Source: Flavobacterium sp. MFBS3-15 (GTDB lineage: Bacteria > Bacteroidota > Bacteroidia > Flavobacteriales > Flavobacteriaceae). From it: a stretch of DNA of 64,000 nt. Positions 10,101 through 20,054 of the stretch are shown piece after piece. How positions within the stretch are numbered: position 1 is the first letter of the stretch; the number at the start of each line of letters is the position of its first letter. The stretch lies in NCBI RefSeq assembly GCF_026107645.2, contig NZ_JAPCHV010000006.1, forward strand, positions 124,001-188,000, in the 5' to 3' direction. A program made the translations under genes and the position numbers. A model generated the notes under the pieces. The model was given only the letters and a program-made list of their open reading frames with translations. It was not told the origin of the DNA and did no database searches.

Positions 10101-13100
10101 CCCGGACAAAGCAGGGTAGTAAACACCCTTGACCTTAGCTATTACCCGCAGGAAAGGGGGCCATACAATTACAACCCCATTGCCGCGCCGCCATCAACCG
10201 GATTTTCACAATCCGATGCTGTAAATAACTGGGGTGGTATCATGCGGGCCATCAACTCGACCAACTTTGAGCAGACCAATGTAGAATACATCCAGTTTTG
10301 GGTAATGGACCCGTATGACGGTACCAACGCTACACCGGCAACCAACACCGGTTTCCTGGAAATCAACCTGGGTGAAATATCTGAAGACATACTAAAAGAC
10401 AACAGGAAGCAGTATGAAAATGGTCTTCCTGAAGCAGGCAGCAACCAACCGACATTTACTACCTCATGGGGTAAGGTGCCGGTATCGCAATCGCTTATCT
10501 ATGCTTTTGACACTAATACCTCTAACCGTAACGTGCAGGATGTGGGCTTTGACGGTCTTACTGATGATGATGAGCGAATGATGTTTAGTCAGTTTTCCAG
10601 CCTTGATGACCCTGCCGCTGATAACTACCAGTTCTTCCTGAGTGCAAACGGCAACGTGCTGGACCGTTATAAAAACTATAATGGTACCGAGGGCAACTCG
10701 CCTGTAGATGTAGGGAATAACAACAGGGGTAACACTACCCTTCCGGATACAGAGGATATCAACCGTGACAACACCATGAACACGATTGATGCCTATTTTA
10801 AATATGAAATTCCAATCACGCCGGGTGTAATTCCGGGCCAGGGCTATGTAGTAGACGAAAGGCGTTTTGACGGTGCCGCTGCAGCAGACGGATCTACGCT
10901 TTCCGGCCGCTGGCTGTTATATAAAGTTCCGGTACAGGGAGCAGGTGCAGTACCTGTTGGCGGTATCAGCAGCGTGCGTTCCATCCGTTTCATGAGGATG
11001 ATCATGAGGGGCTTTAATGACGAGATTACGCTGCGTTTTGGCGCGCTTGACCTGGTAAGAGGTGAATGGAGGCGTTATACCAACTCACTGGACACTGAGC
11101 CTGATAACACTGAAGACGATACGGATGACCGCACAGGTTTTGACGTGGTTGCCCTGAACATCCAGGAAAACGGCGACCGTGAGCCGATACCTTACAAATC
11201 GCCACCGGGCGTTGTAAGAGAGCAGCTGTATAACAATAATGCAGTGATCAACCAGAACGAGCAGTCGCTTTCGCTCCGCGTATATGCCACCGACGGTACG
11301 ACCTCTAACAATAAGGGCCTTGAGCCGGCAGATGCCCGCGCGGTTTTCAAAAGCGTGAATGTAGACATGCGCCAGTATAAGAAGATTAGGATGTTCCTGC
11401 ATGCTGAAGCATTGTCGTCGGACAATGATTCTGACACGCCTGAAGCCAATGGCCTTCTTAGTGGCGAAATGAAGGCGTTCATGCGATTTGGTAACGACTT
11501 TACGGATAACTTTTACCAGATAGAAAAAAGGCTGGATGTAACACCGCTGAGCGCATCTGCAGAGGACCAGATATGGCCGGAGGAGAATGAGATAACGGTT
11601 AATATCGATGCGCTTACCCGCCTCAAGATCGACGTGCTAAATAATGTTGCCGGCGCGCCGGATGAGAATGGCATTTATTACCGCGACATAGACGAAAGGA
11701 CAACTATAGCCATAAAGGGTAACCCTAACTTTGGCTATGTACGCACATTGATGCTTGGAGTGAAGAATGGATATGAAACTGCTGACCCTATGGCACGCCA
11801 CCTTAGGGGTGAGGTATGGTTCAATGAACTGCGCCTGTCAGATATGGACAGCGAAGGCGGTATGGCTGCTATTGCGAGCATGGATACCAACTTCGCAGAT
11901 TTTATGACCTTGTCGGGTACCGGGCGTATGAGTACCATAGGCTTTGGTACCATTGAGCAAAGCCCTAATGAGAGGAGCAGGGAAGATGTGATGCAGTATG
12001 ACCTTGTGACCAATATTAGCCTTGGTAAGCTCCTGCCGAAAAACTGGCGTATCAACCTGCCGTTTAACTACGGTGTGGGAGAGGAGATCATTACACCGGA
12101 ATATGACCCATTCCAGCAGGACATACGACTCGAGCAATTGATTGACGAAACCGACGACCAGGCTACGAGGGATAACCTTCGTGACCGGGCCATTGATTAT
12201 ACGAAGCGCACCAGCATTAACTTTATAGGGGTTAAGAAGGAGCGGGCACCGGATGCGAAACCTCATGTGTATGACCCGGAAAATATTACGCTGTCGTACT
12301 CATACAATGAGACCGAACACCACGATTATGAAATTGAGGACCTGAGGGACCAGCAGGTAAGGGTGTCGGCAGATTATAATTACAATTTCCAGAATAAGCC
12401 GGTAGAACCATTCAAGAATACGGCTTTTATGAAGAAAAGCAACTACTGGAAAATATTGAGCGATTTTAACTTTAACTACCTGCCGTCGAACATTTCGTTC
12501 AGCTCGAACATCATCAGGCAGTTCAACAGGCAGCAGTACCGTAACGTAGATGTGGAGGGTATTCCTATTGACCCGCTATACAGGAGGAATTATTTCTTTA
12601 ATTATCAATACGGTTTTAATTACAACATAACCAAATCGTTAAAATTTAATTATTCGGTGGCGACAAGCAACATTGTGAGGAATTACCTTGACGAGGACAA
12701 CCTGCCGATAGATGACCTTACCGTTTGGAACGACTTCTGGAATACGGGCGAGGCTAACACACACGTACAAAAGTTTGTAGTGAATTACGACCTGCCGCTA
12801 AGCAAGATACCGGCGCTTTCTTTTGTGAAATCTACGTATACTTATAACGGTGATTTTAACTGGACACGTTCTACAGATGCATTGTCGATAATTAACGCAC
12901 CGGTAACAGAAGGGGTGGAGACCGGCCCGTACAGGGACTTTAACCTTGGGAATACGATACAGAATGCCAATTCGCATACACTGAATACCACCCTGAACAT
13001 GGATTTGTTCTACAAGTATGTTGGCCTTGGGCCTAAAAAACCTGCCGCGAAAAATGCAGCGCCAAAACCGGCACCTAAACCAGGTGAGAAAGTAACTGCT

Positions 13101-14507
13101 GCGCCAAAGCCGGCCACTCAGGGCAATCCTTTTGTAAATGGCCTGATAGGGGTGTTGACCAGCGTGAAGGATATACGGATAAATTACACCGAAACCAATT
13201 CTACCGCGCTTCCGGGCTACCTGCCGGGCATAGGATTCCTGGGTACCACCAAGCCGGGTGTCGATTTCGTATTTGGCAGCCAAAGCGATATCCGTTATGA
13301 AATGGCCAAAAAAGGCTACCTGACCGATTATTATGGGTACAACCAGAATTTCATGCAGGTAAATACAAAAGAACTTAAGCTTGCGGCCAACGTGGACCTG
13401 TTCCCTGACTTTAAAATAGACCTTAACGCTACCAGGACCTATTCTGAAAACTATTCTGAGCAGTATGATGTGGATGCCTTAGGAAATTATAATTCGCGTT
13501 CGCCATATACATTCGGTAACTTTGAAATAACCACAATACTGATTAAGACTGCTTTCAGCCAAAGCGATGTGAACGGTTCGGAAGCATTTGACGACTTTAG
13601 GGAAAACAGGCTGGTGATAGCCAACAGGCTTGCAGAACAGCGCTATGGCACAACCCAATTCCCAAGGTATGTTGCTGATGGCACCGGGGGCTTTGCCGAT
13701 GCCAACGCCGGCTTCCCGGTAGGGTACGGACGCAATAGCCAGGCGGTATTGCTGCCTTCATTCCTTGCGGCTTATTCAGGCCAGGATGCATCTAAGTCTT
13801 CAACCAGTACTTTCAGGGATGTGCCATTGCCCAACTGGGTAGTGAAGTATACTGGTCTTATGCGTTACAAATTCTTTAAGGACAAATTCAAACGCTTCTC
13901 GCTACAACATGGCTATACGTCAACATATAACATCAATTCGTACAGGTCGAACTTTGAAAGCACCAACAGCCAGGACAACAATGGCATCGGTAATTTCTAT
14001 ACCAAGAACATTATCTCTAACATCAACCTAAGTGAGCGCTTTAACCCGCTTATCCGTGTTGACTTTGAGATGAAGAACTCCATAAAGGTTTTGGCCGAGA
14101 TACGTAAAGACCGCACGCTCAACCTTAGCTTTGACAACAACCTTCTTACCGAGGTGAAAGGCAACGAATACATACTTGGTCTTGGCTACCGCATTAAGGA
14201 TGTAACTATCAACTCGAGCCTTGCCGATAACCCGCAGAATGTGATCAAGAGCGACATCAACATCAAGGCAGACTTTACATTGAGGAAGAATGAAACCATT
14301 GTGCGTTACCTGGACTATGATAACAACCAGCTGGGTGGCGGCCAGGATATGTGGTCTGTTAAGCTTTCTGCAGATTATGCATTCAGCAAGAACCTTACCG
14401 CCATATTCTATTACGACCATTCGTTCTCGAAAGCAGTGATATCAACAGCTTATCCGCTGACCAATATCCGTTCGTGGATTACGCTGCGGTATAATTTTGG
14501 AAATTAA
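7152..14507 (+). CDS. sprA: T9SS outer-membrane translocon SprA
   Basis: A 2451-residue protein matching SprA (Sov in Porphyromonas), the very large beta-barrel that forms the outer-membrane channel of the type IX secretion system and is needed for gliding motility adhesins to reach the surface in Flavobacterium. The start is TTG at 7152, three bases after ruvA; it is chosen because only this start includes the signal peptide (hydrophobic [16 protein letters not shown]). Recognisable segments include [31 protein letters not shown] and the barrel end [13 protein letters not shown] Lys/Pro/Ala-rich stretch near residues 1961-1992 (bases 13032-13126) looks like an inserted flexible loop. Length is close to characterised SprA proteins of about 2400 residues. 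Confidence 0.96.
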   Translation: MKTEYSKGLYIRVKYTLSILFFLCGLAMQAQVDEEEENEAARDTIKGYNTGKVEIDNPKSIIEAYTYDPATDRYIYTNKFDGFNINYPIILTPDQYQELVLRESMREYYKEKSKAVDGKGTEEQQKNLLPRYYVNSSFFETIFGGNTIDIKPQGSVELDLGVRYTKQDNPSLSPRNRSTFTFDFDQRISMSLQGKVGTRLAVTANYDTESTFAFQNLIKLEYTPTEDDIIQKIEIGNVSFPLSNSLVRGAQSLFGVKMALQFGKTTVTGIFSEQKSQTKTVTSQGGGTIQEFELFGLDYDSDRHFFLSQYFRNRYDRALRNYPLIDSRVQITRIEVWVTNRQNRINAQENNSRNIVAIQDLGESRLTSSRTNQDITDEAVGFANPSPAPPGFFTAPPNSPPDNSNNALNPEIIPAGMLTQGVRQIVTVDNTSFVGGLSANEGRDYSKLENARKLNPNEYTFHTQLGYLSLNQKLNNDEVLAVAYQYTIGDEVYQVGEFGTDGVAATVVDNTTPPEETIPVTQTLILKMLKSNLVNVNEPVWDLMMKNVYQIPGGFQLTQEDFRFNILYTDPSPLNYITPATDPAATPPGPYAFPVPPNEEGPVADTPLLRVFNLDRLTYANDPQEGGDGFFDFVPGLTIDAQNGRIFFTTVEPFGEYLYDKLERSDDPSPPENYNDDTTESNFNPNQKRYVYRKMYKSTQADALQDSQKNKFQLRGRFKSTGGDGIPLGAFNVPQGSVVVTAGGRVLVEGQDYTVNYQLGRVQILDPSLQASNTPIEVSVENNAVFGQQTRRFAGFNIEHKFTDKFLVGATVLNMSERPFTTKTNYGQESVNNTIFGLNTTYSTEVPFFTRLVNKLPNIDTDVPSNFSFRGEVAMLKPGASKADQFNGEATTYVDDFEGSQTNIDMRGALGWTLASAPVGLGGEFETNDLQVGFRRAKLAWYSIDPAFYADGSRPSGISAADISSNRTRRVYYDELYPVTDVVPGQSRVVNTLDLSYYPQERGPYNYNPIAAPPSTGFSQSDAVNNWGGIMRAINSTNFEQTNVEYIQFWVMDPYDGTNATPATNTGFLEINLGEISEDILKDNRKQYENGLPEAGSNQPTFTTSWGKVPVSQSLIYAFDTNTSNRNVQDVGFDGLTDDDERMMFSQFSSLDDPAADNYQFFLSANGNVLDRYKNYNGTEGNSPVDVGNNNRGNTTLPDTEDINRDNTMNTIDAYFKYEIPITPGVIPGQGYVVDERRFDGAAAADGSTLSGRWLLYKVPVQGAGAVPVGGISSVRSIRFMRMIMRGFNDEITLRFGALDLVRGEWRRYTNSLDTEPDNTEDDTDDRTGFDVVALNIQENGDREPIPYKSPPGVVREQLYNNNAVINQNEQSLSLRVYATDGTTSNNKGLEPADARAVFKSVNVDMRQYKKIRMFLHAEALSSDNDSDTPEANGLLSGEMKAFMRFGNDFTDNFYQIEKRLDVTPLSASAEDQIWPEENEITVNIDALTRLKIDVLNNVAGAPDENGIYYRDIDERTTIAIKGNPNFGYVRTLMLGVKNGYETADPMARHLRGEVWFNELRLSDMDSEGGMAAIASMDTNFADFMTLSGTGRMSTIGFGTIEQSPNERSREDVMQYDLVTNISLGKLLPKNWRINLPFNYGVGEEIITPEYDPFQQDIRLEQLIDETDDQATRDNLRDRAIDYTKRTSINFIGVKKERAPDAKPHVYDPENITLSYSYNETEHHDYEIEDLRDQQVRVSADYNYNFQNKPVEPFKNTAFMKKSNYWKILSDFNFNYLPSNISFSSNIIRQFNRQQYRNVDVEGIPIDPLYRRNYFFNYQYGFNYNITKSLKFNYSVATSNIVRNYLDEDNLPIDDLTVWNDFWNTGEANTHVQKFVVNYDLPLSKIPALSFVKSTYTYNGDFNWTRSTDALSIINAPVTEGVETGPYRDFNLGNTIQNANSHTLNTTLNMDLFYKYVGLGPKKPAAKNAAPKPAPKPGEKVTAAPKPATQGNPFVNGLIGVLTSVKDIRINYTETNSTALPGYLPGIGFLGTTKPGVDFVFGSQSDIRYEMAKKGYLTDYYGYNQNFMQVNTKELKLAANVDLFPDFKIDLNATRTYSENYSEQYDVDALGNYNSRSPYTFGNFEITTILIKTAFSQSDVNGSEAFDDFRENRLVIANRLAEQRYGTTQFPRYVADGTGGFADANAGFPVGYGRNSQAVLLPSFLAAYSGQDASKSSTSTFRDVPLPNWVVKYTGLMRYKFFKDKFKRFSLQHGYTSTYNINSYRSNFESTNSQDNNGIGNFYTKNIISNINLSERFNPLIRVDFEMKNSIKVLAEIRKDRTLNLSFDNNLLTEVKGNEYILGLGYRIKDVTINSSLADNPQNVIKSDINIKADFTLRKNETIVRYLDYDNNQLGGGQDMWSVKLSADYAFSKNLTAIFYYDHSFSKAVISTAYPLTNIRSWITLRYNFGN

Positions 14508-14544
14508 ACACAAAAAAACATTTTACAGTTCACCGCATAACGCA

Positions 14545-14552
14545 TACATTTG
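14545..14552 (+). promoter_or_regulatory. Bacteroidota -7 element upstream of gcvH
   Basis: TACATTTG, an exact TAnnTTTG match 25 bases before the gcvH ATG at 14578. It lies inside the longer possible reading frame that starts at 14497, which supports the shorter start. A TTTTA at about -33 is a weak partner. Confidence 0.55.
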
Positions 14553-14577
14553 CGTAAACAAAACAAACTTTTTGAAC

Positions 14578-14958
14578 ATGAATATTCCAGCAGAATTAAA
14601 GTACACCAAGGATCATGAATGGGTTAAGATAGAGGGCGATACCGCTACGGTAGGCATTACCGATTTTGCACAGAAAGAACTGGGTGACATCGTATATGTT
14701 GAGGTGGAAACACTTGACCAGACCCTGGCCAAAGACGAAGTTTTTGGTACTGTAGAGGCAGTAAAAACTGTATCAGACCTGTTTCTTCCGCTTTCAGGGG
14801 AAATCGTTGAATTCAACGAAGCGCTTGAAACAGCTCCTGAAAATGTAAATACTGACCCTTATGGCGATGGCTGGATGATAAAGGTGAAATTCTCCGATGC
14901 GTCTGAAGTGGACGGGCTTTTAAGCAGCGAACAGTATAGGGAGCTTATAGGTGCGTAA
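14578..14958 (+). CDS. gcvH: Glycine cleavage system H protein
   Basis: A 126-residue lipoyl-carrier protein of the glycine cleavage complex; its lipoyl arm shuttles the aminomethyl group between the P, T and L proteins. The lipoylated lysine is Lys63 in VEAVKTVSD, and the C-terminal [11 protein letters not shown] is typical. The ATG at 14578 is preferred over the upstream in-frame ATG at 14497, which would lie in the end of sprA and add 27 residues not found in the family. The stop overlaps the GTG start of the VanZ-like gene by eight bases. Confidence 0.95.
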   Translation: MNIPAELKYTKDHEWVKIEGDTATVGITDFAQKELGDIVYVEVETLDQTLAKDEVFGTVEAVKTVSDLFLPLSGEIVEFNEALETAPENVNTDPYGDGWMIKVKFSDASEVDGLLSSEQYRELIGA

Positions 14959-15346
14959 CAAATATCTTTGGGCAGCGATATCCTGGACGGTTTTAATAAC
15001 CGTGGCCTGCCTGGTAAGCGCGAGTAATTTTAAAGACCTTGAAAAGGTAGAAATGCCTGCCAAGGATAAATTGCTTCATGCTTTTTTCTATTTTGTGTTT
15101 ACGCTGTTATGGTACCTGGGGCTTCGTGCCCTAAAGGTTTCAACGCATTTTAGTAGAAGGGTATGGGCGTTTACAATAGCAGTTGGTTATGGTATAATCA
15201 TGGAGGTTTGCCAGGCGCTGTTTACGGACAGCAGGTCGGCAGATGCAATTGATGCCATTGCTAACAGCGCAGGCAGCGCAATAGCAGTATTTGCTTTGTG
15301 GCGTTACCAAAAAAGAAAAATAAATTCACAATCCCCGGCATATTGA
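14951..15346 (+). CDS. VanZ-family membrane protein
   Basis: A 131-residue membrane protein with about four hydrophobic segments (residues 7-23, 44-60, 72-88 and 105-118). The VanZ-like pattern [10 protein letters not shown] and [21 protein letters not shown], with its conserved acidic and Asn residues, is clear. VanZ relatives are found in the envelope and are linked to teicoplanin resistance in enterococci, but most, including this one, have no known role. The start is GTG, overlapping gcvH by eight bases, so expression is probably coupled. A terminator hairpin spans its own stop codon. Confidence 0.8.
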   Translation: MRNKYLWAAISWTVLITVACLVSASNFKDLEKVEMPAKDKLLHAFFYFVFTLLWYLGLRALKVSTHFSRRVWAFTIAVGYGIIMEVCQALFTDSRSADAIDAIANSAGSAIAVFALWRYQKRKINSQSPAY

Positions 15347-15364
15347 CCGGGGATTCTTATTTTT
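15330..15364 (+). terminator. Intrinsic terminator at the end of the gcvH-vanZ unit
   Basis: A nine-base-pair stem AATCCCCGG/CCGGGGATT (15330-15338 with 15347-15355) around an eight-base loop, followed by a T-rich tract. The TGA stop of the VanZ-like gene sits inside the loop. Confidence 0.75.
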
Positions 15365-15369
15365 GATCT

Positions 15370-16113
15370 ATGGACATTAAGCAATATTTAGATTCGACCT
15401 ACCTGAAGACAGCAGGACAGGCAGGGATTACCGAAGTTGAAAACCGGGATGTAGTACGCGGTGTCGTACACGAGGCAATTCATGAGAACTTTAAGCTGGC
15501 TATGGTGCGCCCGGATATGGTTGCAATGGCAAAGCAGATGGTGGCCGGGGCACGAAGCAGTGTGCTGGTAGGCACGGTAATCGATTTTCCGTTGGGTAAC
15601 AATTCGCTTGAATATAAACTCGCCGAAGCGGGTCAGGCTATTGCTGATGGCGCTGACGAACTGGATTTTGTGCTGGATTATGAGGGATTTAAGAATGGGA
15701 ATATTGCTGAAGTAAAAAAGCAGGTGCTGGAATGCACGCGTTTGGGTCTGTCGTACGGAAAAATCGTAAAGTGGATTATAGAGGTAGCAGCGCTGAACGA
15801 TCATGAGATCGTGCAGCTGAGCGCGCTGGTCAAAAATATTGTAGTTTCCAATTTTGAAGAAACAGAATATAACAGGGTTTTTGTAAAATCATCTACCGGG
15901 TTTTATCCCGTGGGGGATGGCAAGCCAAACGGGGCAACTGTACCGGCTATAAAGCTGATGCTTGAAAATGCATTTCCGCTACCGGTTAAGGCTGCCGGTG
16001 GTGTGCGCTCGTTTGAGGAAGCCCAGGAAATGATTTTACTGGGTGTGAAGCGCATTGGTACATCATCGGCAAAAGCCATTGCGGATGGCGGTGCTGCGGG
16101 TGGAGGCTACTGA
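15370..16113 (+). CDS. deoC: Deoxyribose-phosphate aldolase
   Basis: A 247-residue class I aldolase that splits 2-deoxyribose 5-phosphate into glyceraldehyde 3-phosphate and acetaldehyde during nucleoside breakdown. Catalytic residues can be placed: the Schiff-base lysine is Lys173 in FVKSSTGF, the partner lysine is Lys207 in PVKAAGGVR, and the acidic residue is Asp99 in ADELDFV. The glycine-rich RIGTSSAKAI near the end forms the phosphate site. It follows a terminator and is followed by one, so it seems to be a single-gene unit. Confidence 0.95.
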   Translation: MDIKQYLDSTYLKTAGQAGITEVENRDVVRGVVHEAIHENFKLAMVRPDMVAMAKQMVAGARSSVLVGTVIDFPLGNNSLEYKLAEAGQAIADGADELDFVLDYEGFKNGNIAEVKKQVLECTRLGLSYGKIVKWIIEVAALNDHEIVQLSALVKNIVVSNFEETEYNRVFVKSSTGFYPVGDGKPNGATVPAIKLMLENAFPLPVKAAGGVRSFEEAQEMILLGVKRIGTSSAKAIADGGAAGGGY

Positions 16114-16155
16114 TTTGTGATTTAAGGATTTTAGAGTTAAGTAATAACAAAAGAA

Positions 16156-16187
16156 CCTTCCCGTTTCGGGGAAGGCTCTCTCTTTCA
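16156..16187 (+). terminator. Intrinsic terminator after deoC
   Basis: Stem CCTTCCC/GGGAAGG (16156-16162 with 16169-16175) with a six-base loop, followed by a pyrimidine-rich tract CTCTCTCTTTC. Confidence 0.65.
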
Positions 16188-16372
16188 TAGCAATTTAACG
16201 AATTCTTCTTTTTCGTAGTAACAATTTAAACAACCTATGTAGTCATTGCCTTTATAAGATGCGCAAAATTCGGAAAGGTTGCGTGTAATGAAGAAAAAAT
16301 ATATTCAATTGGATCAAAACTTTGTCGGGCAGTATATAAGTTGGCGGATTTTCTTTGACATGCACCTTTTCT
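16176..16372. other. Intergenic stretch between deoC and ctaB
   Basis: The gene-free gap from 16114 to 16424 is 311 bases. It holds the deoC terminator at its start and the ctaB promoter at its end. The middle is A+T-rich; only short overlapping frames on both strands cross it and none has family features, so no gene is called here. Confidence 0.5.
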
Positions 16373-16404
16373 TTTGATGAAATCTATTTTTTGGACTATC
16401 TTTG
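16373..16404 (+). promoter_or_regulatory. Promoter of ctaB; decides the start codon
   Basis: TTTG at 16373-16376, a 20-base spacer and TATCTTTG at 16397-16404 match both Bacteroidota boxes. A longer ctaB frame could open with TTG at 16374, but that start lies inside this promoter, so translation must begin downstream, at the ATG at 16425. Confidence 0.65.
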
Positions 16405-16424
16405 CGCCAGTTTTTGCAAATCCA

Positions 16425-17339
16425 ATGAAAATCATTTTGAACGCTTCGCAGACCCCAATTTCTATAAAGTCAATTTTTGCCGATTTTACCGCTATTACAA
16501 AGGCAAGGCTGGCTATAAGCGTTGTTTTCTCTTCGGTTGCAGGCTATCTTTTGGGTGTGTCCGATCTGTTTCCTTTCAGCTGGCTGACACTTGTGCTTCT
16601 TGCCATTGGCGGCTACTGCATGGTGGGTGCTTCCAATGTTTTTAACCAAATCATCGAAAAGGATCTTGATGCCCTGATGGACCGTACCAAAAACCGCCCA
16701 ATACCATCGGGTAAGATGTCGGTTAAAAATGCGTTTTTACTCGGCTCGGCATTAACGATACTGGGTATTGCCATATTGTACAGCATCAACCCGAAGACCG
16801 CGATGTTCGGTGCGATCTCGATATTTCTTTATACAAGCATTTATACCCCGCTCAAAACGATAACCCCGCTTGCGGTATTTGTTGGCGCATTTCCGGGAGC
16901 CATACCTTTTATGTTGGGATGGGTAGCTGCAACCAACGATTTTGGCATCGAAGCAGGAACGCTTTTCCTGATACAGTTCTTTTGGCAGTTCCCGCATTTT
17001 TGGGCAATTGGGTGGTTTTTGTTCGATGATTATAAAAAGGCCGGTTTTTTCATGCTGCCAACCGGCAAAAGGGATAAAAAGACTGCTATACAAACAATAT
17101 TGTATACCGTATGGCTGATAGTAGCTTCGCTGCTTCCTGTTACAGGATTTACCGGAGAGCTGCGGCTTAGCGTGGTTTCGGCTGTAATCGTGTTCCTGTT
17201 GGGTGTATGGATGCTGGTGTACGCGATAAAACTTTATAACAAAATGGATGGCCCGGCTGCAAAGAAGCTGATGCTGGTAAGCGTTTCTTACATATCGCTG
17301 ATGCAGGTAATATTAGTGGCTGATAAATTTCTGAGGTAA
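16425..17339 (+). CDS. ctaB: Protoheme IX farnesyltransferase (heme O synthase)
   Basis: A 304-residue integral membrane prenyltransferase that adds a farnesyl group to heme B to make heme O, a precursor of heme A for cytochrome oxidase. The first aspartate-rich motif is visible as NQIIEKDLDALMDRTKNRP, and the second region around FFWQFPHFWAIGWFLFDDYKKAG is also typical. About nine membrane helices are expected. The ATG at 16425 is preferred because a strong promoter covers the upstream TTG. It begins an oxidase assembly cluster that runs to 21463. Confidence 0.94.
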   Translation: MKIILNASQTPISIKSIFADFTAITKARLAISVVFSSVAGYLLGVSDLFPFSWLTLVLLAIGGYCMVGASNVFNQIIEKDLDALMDRTKNRPIPSGKMSVKNAFLLGSALTILGIAILYSINPKTAMFGAISIFLYTSIYTPLKTITPLAVFVGAFPGAIPFMLGWVAATNDFGIEAGTLFLIQFFWQFPHFWAIGWFLFDDYKKAGFFMLPTGKRDKKTAIQTILYTVWLIVASLLPVTGFTGELRLSVVSAVIVFLLGVWMLVYAIKLYNKMDGPAAKKLMLVSVSYISLMQVILVADKFLR

Positions 17340-17341
17340 TT

Positions 17342-17917
17342 ATGATGACAATTGAAGAATATAACGAAAGGAGTGCAAAGTCGAAAAAGATGCTTCTTTG
17401 GTTTGGGATGGTAAGCATGTTCATGATGTTTGCAGGCCTTACGAGTGCTTATGTGGTAAGCACCTCAAGGCCCGACTGGCTTAATGACTTTAAGCTTCCG
17501 CAGGCTTTTATGATAAGCACCGCCGTAATTGTGGCGAGCAGCATTACTTTCCACCTGGCAAAAATGGCCATTAAGAAAGGTGACAGGCAGGGTACTTCGT
17601 TGTGGCTGCTGGTTACCCTGGTACTTGGCATGGCCTTTGTTGTGGCGCAGTTTTACGGGTTTAACCAGGTCATTGCAAGCGGCTATTTCTTTACAGGCCC
17701 GGAGAGTACGGTAACTACCTCATTCCTTTACATTGTGACCACCGTACACCTTGCTCACCTTTTTGCCGGAATTATTGTGCTTTTGGTGGTAATTTATAAT
17801 CATTTTAAACAAAAATACGATAAGTCTCAAACCCTTGGATTAGAGTTGGGTGCAATGTTTTGGCACTTTCTGGACATTTTATGGGTTTACTTGTTTTTAT
17901 TTTTCTATTTCTATTAA
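17342..17917 (+). CDS. Heme-copper oxidase subunit III family protein (short form)
   Basis: A 191-residue membrane protein with five predicted helices (about residues 18-37, 51-70, 85-103, 123-147 and 169-190). The pattern TTVHLAHLFAGI and the end AMFWHFLDILWVYLFLFFYFY are typical of cytochrome oxidase subunit III. It begins two bases after ctaB and is followed by a longer subunit III paralogue. Two subunit III genes side by side occur in other Bacteroidota oxidase clusters; the catalytic subunits I and II are not in this window. Confidence 0.88.
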   Translation: MMTIEEYNERSAKSKKMLLWFGMVSMFMMFAGLTSAYVVSTSRPDWLNDFKLPQAFMISTAVIVASSITFHLAKMAIKKGDRQGTSLWLLVTLVLGMAFVVAQFYGFNQVIASGYFFTGPESTVTTSFLYIVTTVHLAHLFAGIIVLLVVIYNHFKQKYDKSQTLGLELGAMFWHFLDILWVYLFLFFYFY

Positions 17918-17930
17918 TAGAAAAAAACTG

Positions 17931-17938
17931 TACATTTG
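17931..17938 (+). promoter_or_regulatory. Possible internal promoter -7 element before the second subunit III gene
   Basis: TACATTTG, an exact TAnnTTTG match 27 bases before the ATG at 17965. No clear -33 TTG. It may give extra transcripts starting within the cluster. Confidence 0.4.
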
Positions 17939-17964
17939 AAAACTTTTTAACCTAACAATTTTAT

Positions 17965-18942
17965 ATGGCAGCGACAGTTACTACAACAGCTACTACAGGT
18001 AAAACATGGGACGGCGGAAATGAGCCAATGGGCGCCAGCTACGGCAAACTGATGATGTGGTTTTTCATCGTTTCCGATGCGCTTACTTTCTCAGGATTTC
18101 TTGCCGCTTATGGTTTCTCGAGGTTTAAATTCATTGAAACATGGCCTATTGCCGACGAAGTGTTTAACCACTTCCCGTTCATGCACGGTGTTGATGCGCC
18201 GATGTACTATGTGGCATTCATGACATTTATCCTTATCTTCTCTTCAGTAACCATGGTGCTTGCGGTTGATGCCGGCCACCATCTGAAAAAGACAAAAGTA
18301 GCCATCTATATGGTGCTGACCATCATTGGTGGTTTTATATTCCTTGGCTCACAGGCATGGGAATGGAAAAACTTCATCAAAGGCGAATATGGTGCTATCG
18401 AAACCAAAGGTGGTGCCATCCTTCAGTTTGTGGATGCAAACGGTAAAAGGGTTGCGCTTGCTGATTTTGCTGCCGATATCCCAACCGACCGCATATCTAA
18501 GAAGAAAAGCGAAGGCATTTGGTTCGCTGAAGGTGCCGACCTGCCAACGTACTCTGTAGAGGAGGTTGTAGAAGGATTTAAGGCGCGCCCTGACCTTTTG
18601 GTAAGGACTGAATGGATCACTAAAGACAAAAAGAAAACAGTACTTTCAAGGGAAGAATCGGTTAAAAGGCTTGCCGATGCAGCAATTGTTGTAGAAGGCG
18701 CTAACCTTGTAAGGAATGAATATGGCCACAAATTGTTTGCCAACTTCTTCTTCTTCATTACAGGTTTCCACGGTTTCCACGTATTTACAGGTGTAATGCT
18801 TAATATCCTTATTTTCTTCAATGTACTTTTAGGTACGTATGAAAAAAGAAGGAGCTACGAAATGGTTGAAAAAATCGGTTTGTACTGGCACTTTGTAGAC
18901 CTTGTTTGGGTATTTGTATTTACATTCTTCTACCTGGTTTAA
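17965..18942 (+). CDS. ctaE: Cytochrome c oxidase subunit III with large soluble insert
   Basis: A 325-residue subunit III of the heme-copper oxidase. Membrane helices lie at about residues 31-50, 76-95, 110-128, then 260-280 and 298-325, with the family motifs GSQAWEW, GFHGFHVFTGV and YWHFVDLVWVFVF. Between helices three and four is a charged insert of about 110 residues (roughly 135-245, from FIKGEYGA to VRNEYGHK) that ordinary subunit III proteins lack. The insert is in frame and free of repeats, so it is probably a real extramembrane domain. It is the second subunit III gene in a row. Confidence 0.9.
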   Translation: MAATVTTTATTGKTWDGGNEPMGASYGKLMMWFFIVSDALTFSGFLAAYGFSRFKFIETWPIADEVFNHFPFMHGVDAPMYYVAFMTFILIFSSVTMVLAVDAGHHLKKTKVAIYMVLTIIGGFIFLGSQAWEWKNFIKGEYGAIETKGGAILQFVDANGKRVALADFAADIPTDRISKKKSEGIWFAEGADLPTYSVEEVVEGFKARPDLLVRTEWITKDKKKTVLSREESVKRLADAAIVVEGANLVRNEYGHKLFANFFFFITGFHGFHVFTGVMLNILIFFNVLLGTYEKRRSYEMVEKIGLYWHFVDLVWVFVFTFFYLV

Positions 18943-18962
18943 TTTTTAAAATCTAAAGCAAA

Positions 18963-19313
18963 ATGGCACATTCGCACGAATCTAATACAAAAAGGATCTG
19001 GTTTGTTTTCGGACTTTTGTCAGTGATAACCATAGTTGAAGTTATACTGGGTATTGCAAAACCCGAAGCCCTGTACATGAACAACTTCATGTACATGAAC
19101 CTTCTTAACTGGATATTCATCATACTTACCATCTTTAAGGCATACTACATCGTATGGGCATTCATGCACATCGAAGGCGAGAGAGGCAGTCTTAAATGGT
19201 CGGTTGTGGCACCACTGGTGTTTCTGGTTCTTTACCTGATGTTCATCATCCTTATCGAGGGCGACTACATCTATGAGGTGTTCAAAGGATCACACTACAA
19301 GTGGTTGTTCTAA
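18963..19313 (+). CDS. ctaF: Cytochrome c oxidase subunit IV family protein
   Basis: A 116-residue protein with three hydrophobic helices (about residues 12-30, 43-63 and 80-101). The arrangement and the motif AFMHIEGERGSLKW fit the small subunit IV of bacterial caa3/aa3-type oxidases. It starts 20 bases after the second subunit III gene and is followed by a terminator hairpin, so it closes the structural-subunit part of the cluster. Confidence 0.85.
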   Translation: MAHSHESNTKRIWFVFGLLSVITIVEVILGIAKPEALYMNNFMYMNLLNWIFIILTIFKAYYIVWAFMHIEGERGSLKWSVVAPLVFLVLYLMFIILIEGDYIYEVFKGSHYKWLF

Positions 19314-19330
19314 AAAACATATAATTCATA

Positions 19331-19360
19331 AAAAAGGCGGTTATTTCAACCGCCTTTTTT
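19331..19360 (+). terminator. Intrinsic terminator after the oxidase subunit IV gene
   Basis: Twelve-base-pair stem with arms AAAAAGGCGGTT and AACCGCCTTTTT around a short ATTTC loop, ending in a run of T. The A/T tails make it able to act on both strands. Confidence 0.85.
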
Positions 19361-19367
19361 ACTTTTG
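19360..19367 (+). promoter_or_regulatory. -7 element for the SCO/DUF420 sub-operon
   Basis: TACTTTTG, an exact TAnnTTTG match starting on the last base of the preceding terminator. It lies between the possible upstream ATG at 19365 and the ATG at 19386, which favours the downstream start. Confidence 0.5.
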
Positions 19368-19385
19368 TACCGAAAATTTTTCATT

Positions 19386-20054
19386 ATGAAAAGAAAGGTT
19401 ATTCTCCTTTGCCTGCTCGTTTTACCGCTCACGCTTTACATATATTTTTCGATGGTAAAGCACAACTCCCTTTACCTTCCGACCATTACTGAAAATGTTG
19501 CCGAAGCTCCTGCCGGAAAAACATTGGACGGCAAGCCTGTGGTGCTCGAAGGGAAAATCTCGATTGTCGGTTTCTTAGGCAGGGACATACGTAAAAAGAA
19601 AGAGACGCTTTTCAATATCAACCAGAAGATCAATAACAAGTATAAGGATTTTACCGATTTCCAAATTGTTATGATAGCCGCTGATGGTGCGCAGGACGAA
19701 GTGAAGCAGGTTGCTGCTGAGCTAAAGACAATGGCCGATATATCTAACTGGAAATTCATATTCGCACAGCCGGAGGCTACGAGGGCATTTTATAGTTCCC
19801 TGAAAGTTCGTGAGCCGCTGGATGCCGACCTTTCGACCTACAACATTTTTATCGTTGACAAAGCTTTAAGCCTGAGGGGCAGGAAGGGAAAAAATAAGGA
19901 AACCGGCAAGGAAGAGTATAAGGACAGCTATAATTCGTTCTCAGCAGCCGAACTGCATAACGAAATGACCGATGACGTAAAAATCGTACTGAGGGAATAC
20001 CGCCTGGCCCTGCGTAAAAACGACACGCTGAAAGGTGTAAAAAGAAAAATATAA
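19386..20054 (+). CDS. Cysteine-less thioredoxin-fold membrane protein next to SCO
   Basis: A 222-residue protein with one N-terminal hydrophobic anchor (ILLCLLVLPLTLYIYF) and a soluble domain. The order of elements (TLDGKPVVLEGKISIVGFLG, then FQIVMIAADG, then YNIFIVDK) resembles the thioredoxin-like fold of SCO proteins, but no CxxxC is present in the soluble domain, so copper or redox chemistry by that motif is excluded. It overlaps the true SCO gene by one base (TAATG), so the two products are probably made together and may act as partners in delivering copper to oxidase subunit II. This partner role is inference. The start at 19386 is chosen over 19365 because a promoter element covers the latter. 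Confidence 0.7.
   Translation: MKRKVILLCLLVLPLTLYIYFSMVKHNSLYLPTITENVAEAPAGKTLDGKPVVLEGKISIVGFLGRDIRKKKETLFNINQKINNKYKDFTDFQIVMIAADGAQDEVKQVAAELKTMADISNWKFIFAQPEATRAFYSSLKVREPLDADLSTYNIFIVDKALSLRGRKGKNKETGKEEYKDSYNSFSAAELHNEMTDDVKIVLREYRLALRKNDTLKGVKRKI

Noticed and set aside
15358..15365. TATTTTTG just before deoC as a promoter
   Set aside because: It is the T tail of the preceding terminator, has no -33 box at a fitting distance, and would start transcription at or after the deoC ATG. Possible but not supported.
16235..16435. A 66-codon minus-strand frame before ctaB
   Set aside because: It overlaps the ctaB promoter and start and shows no family features or leader.
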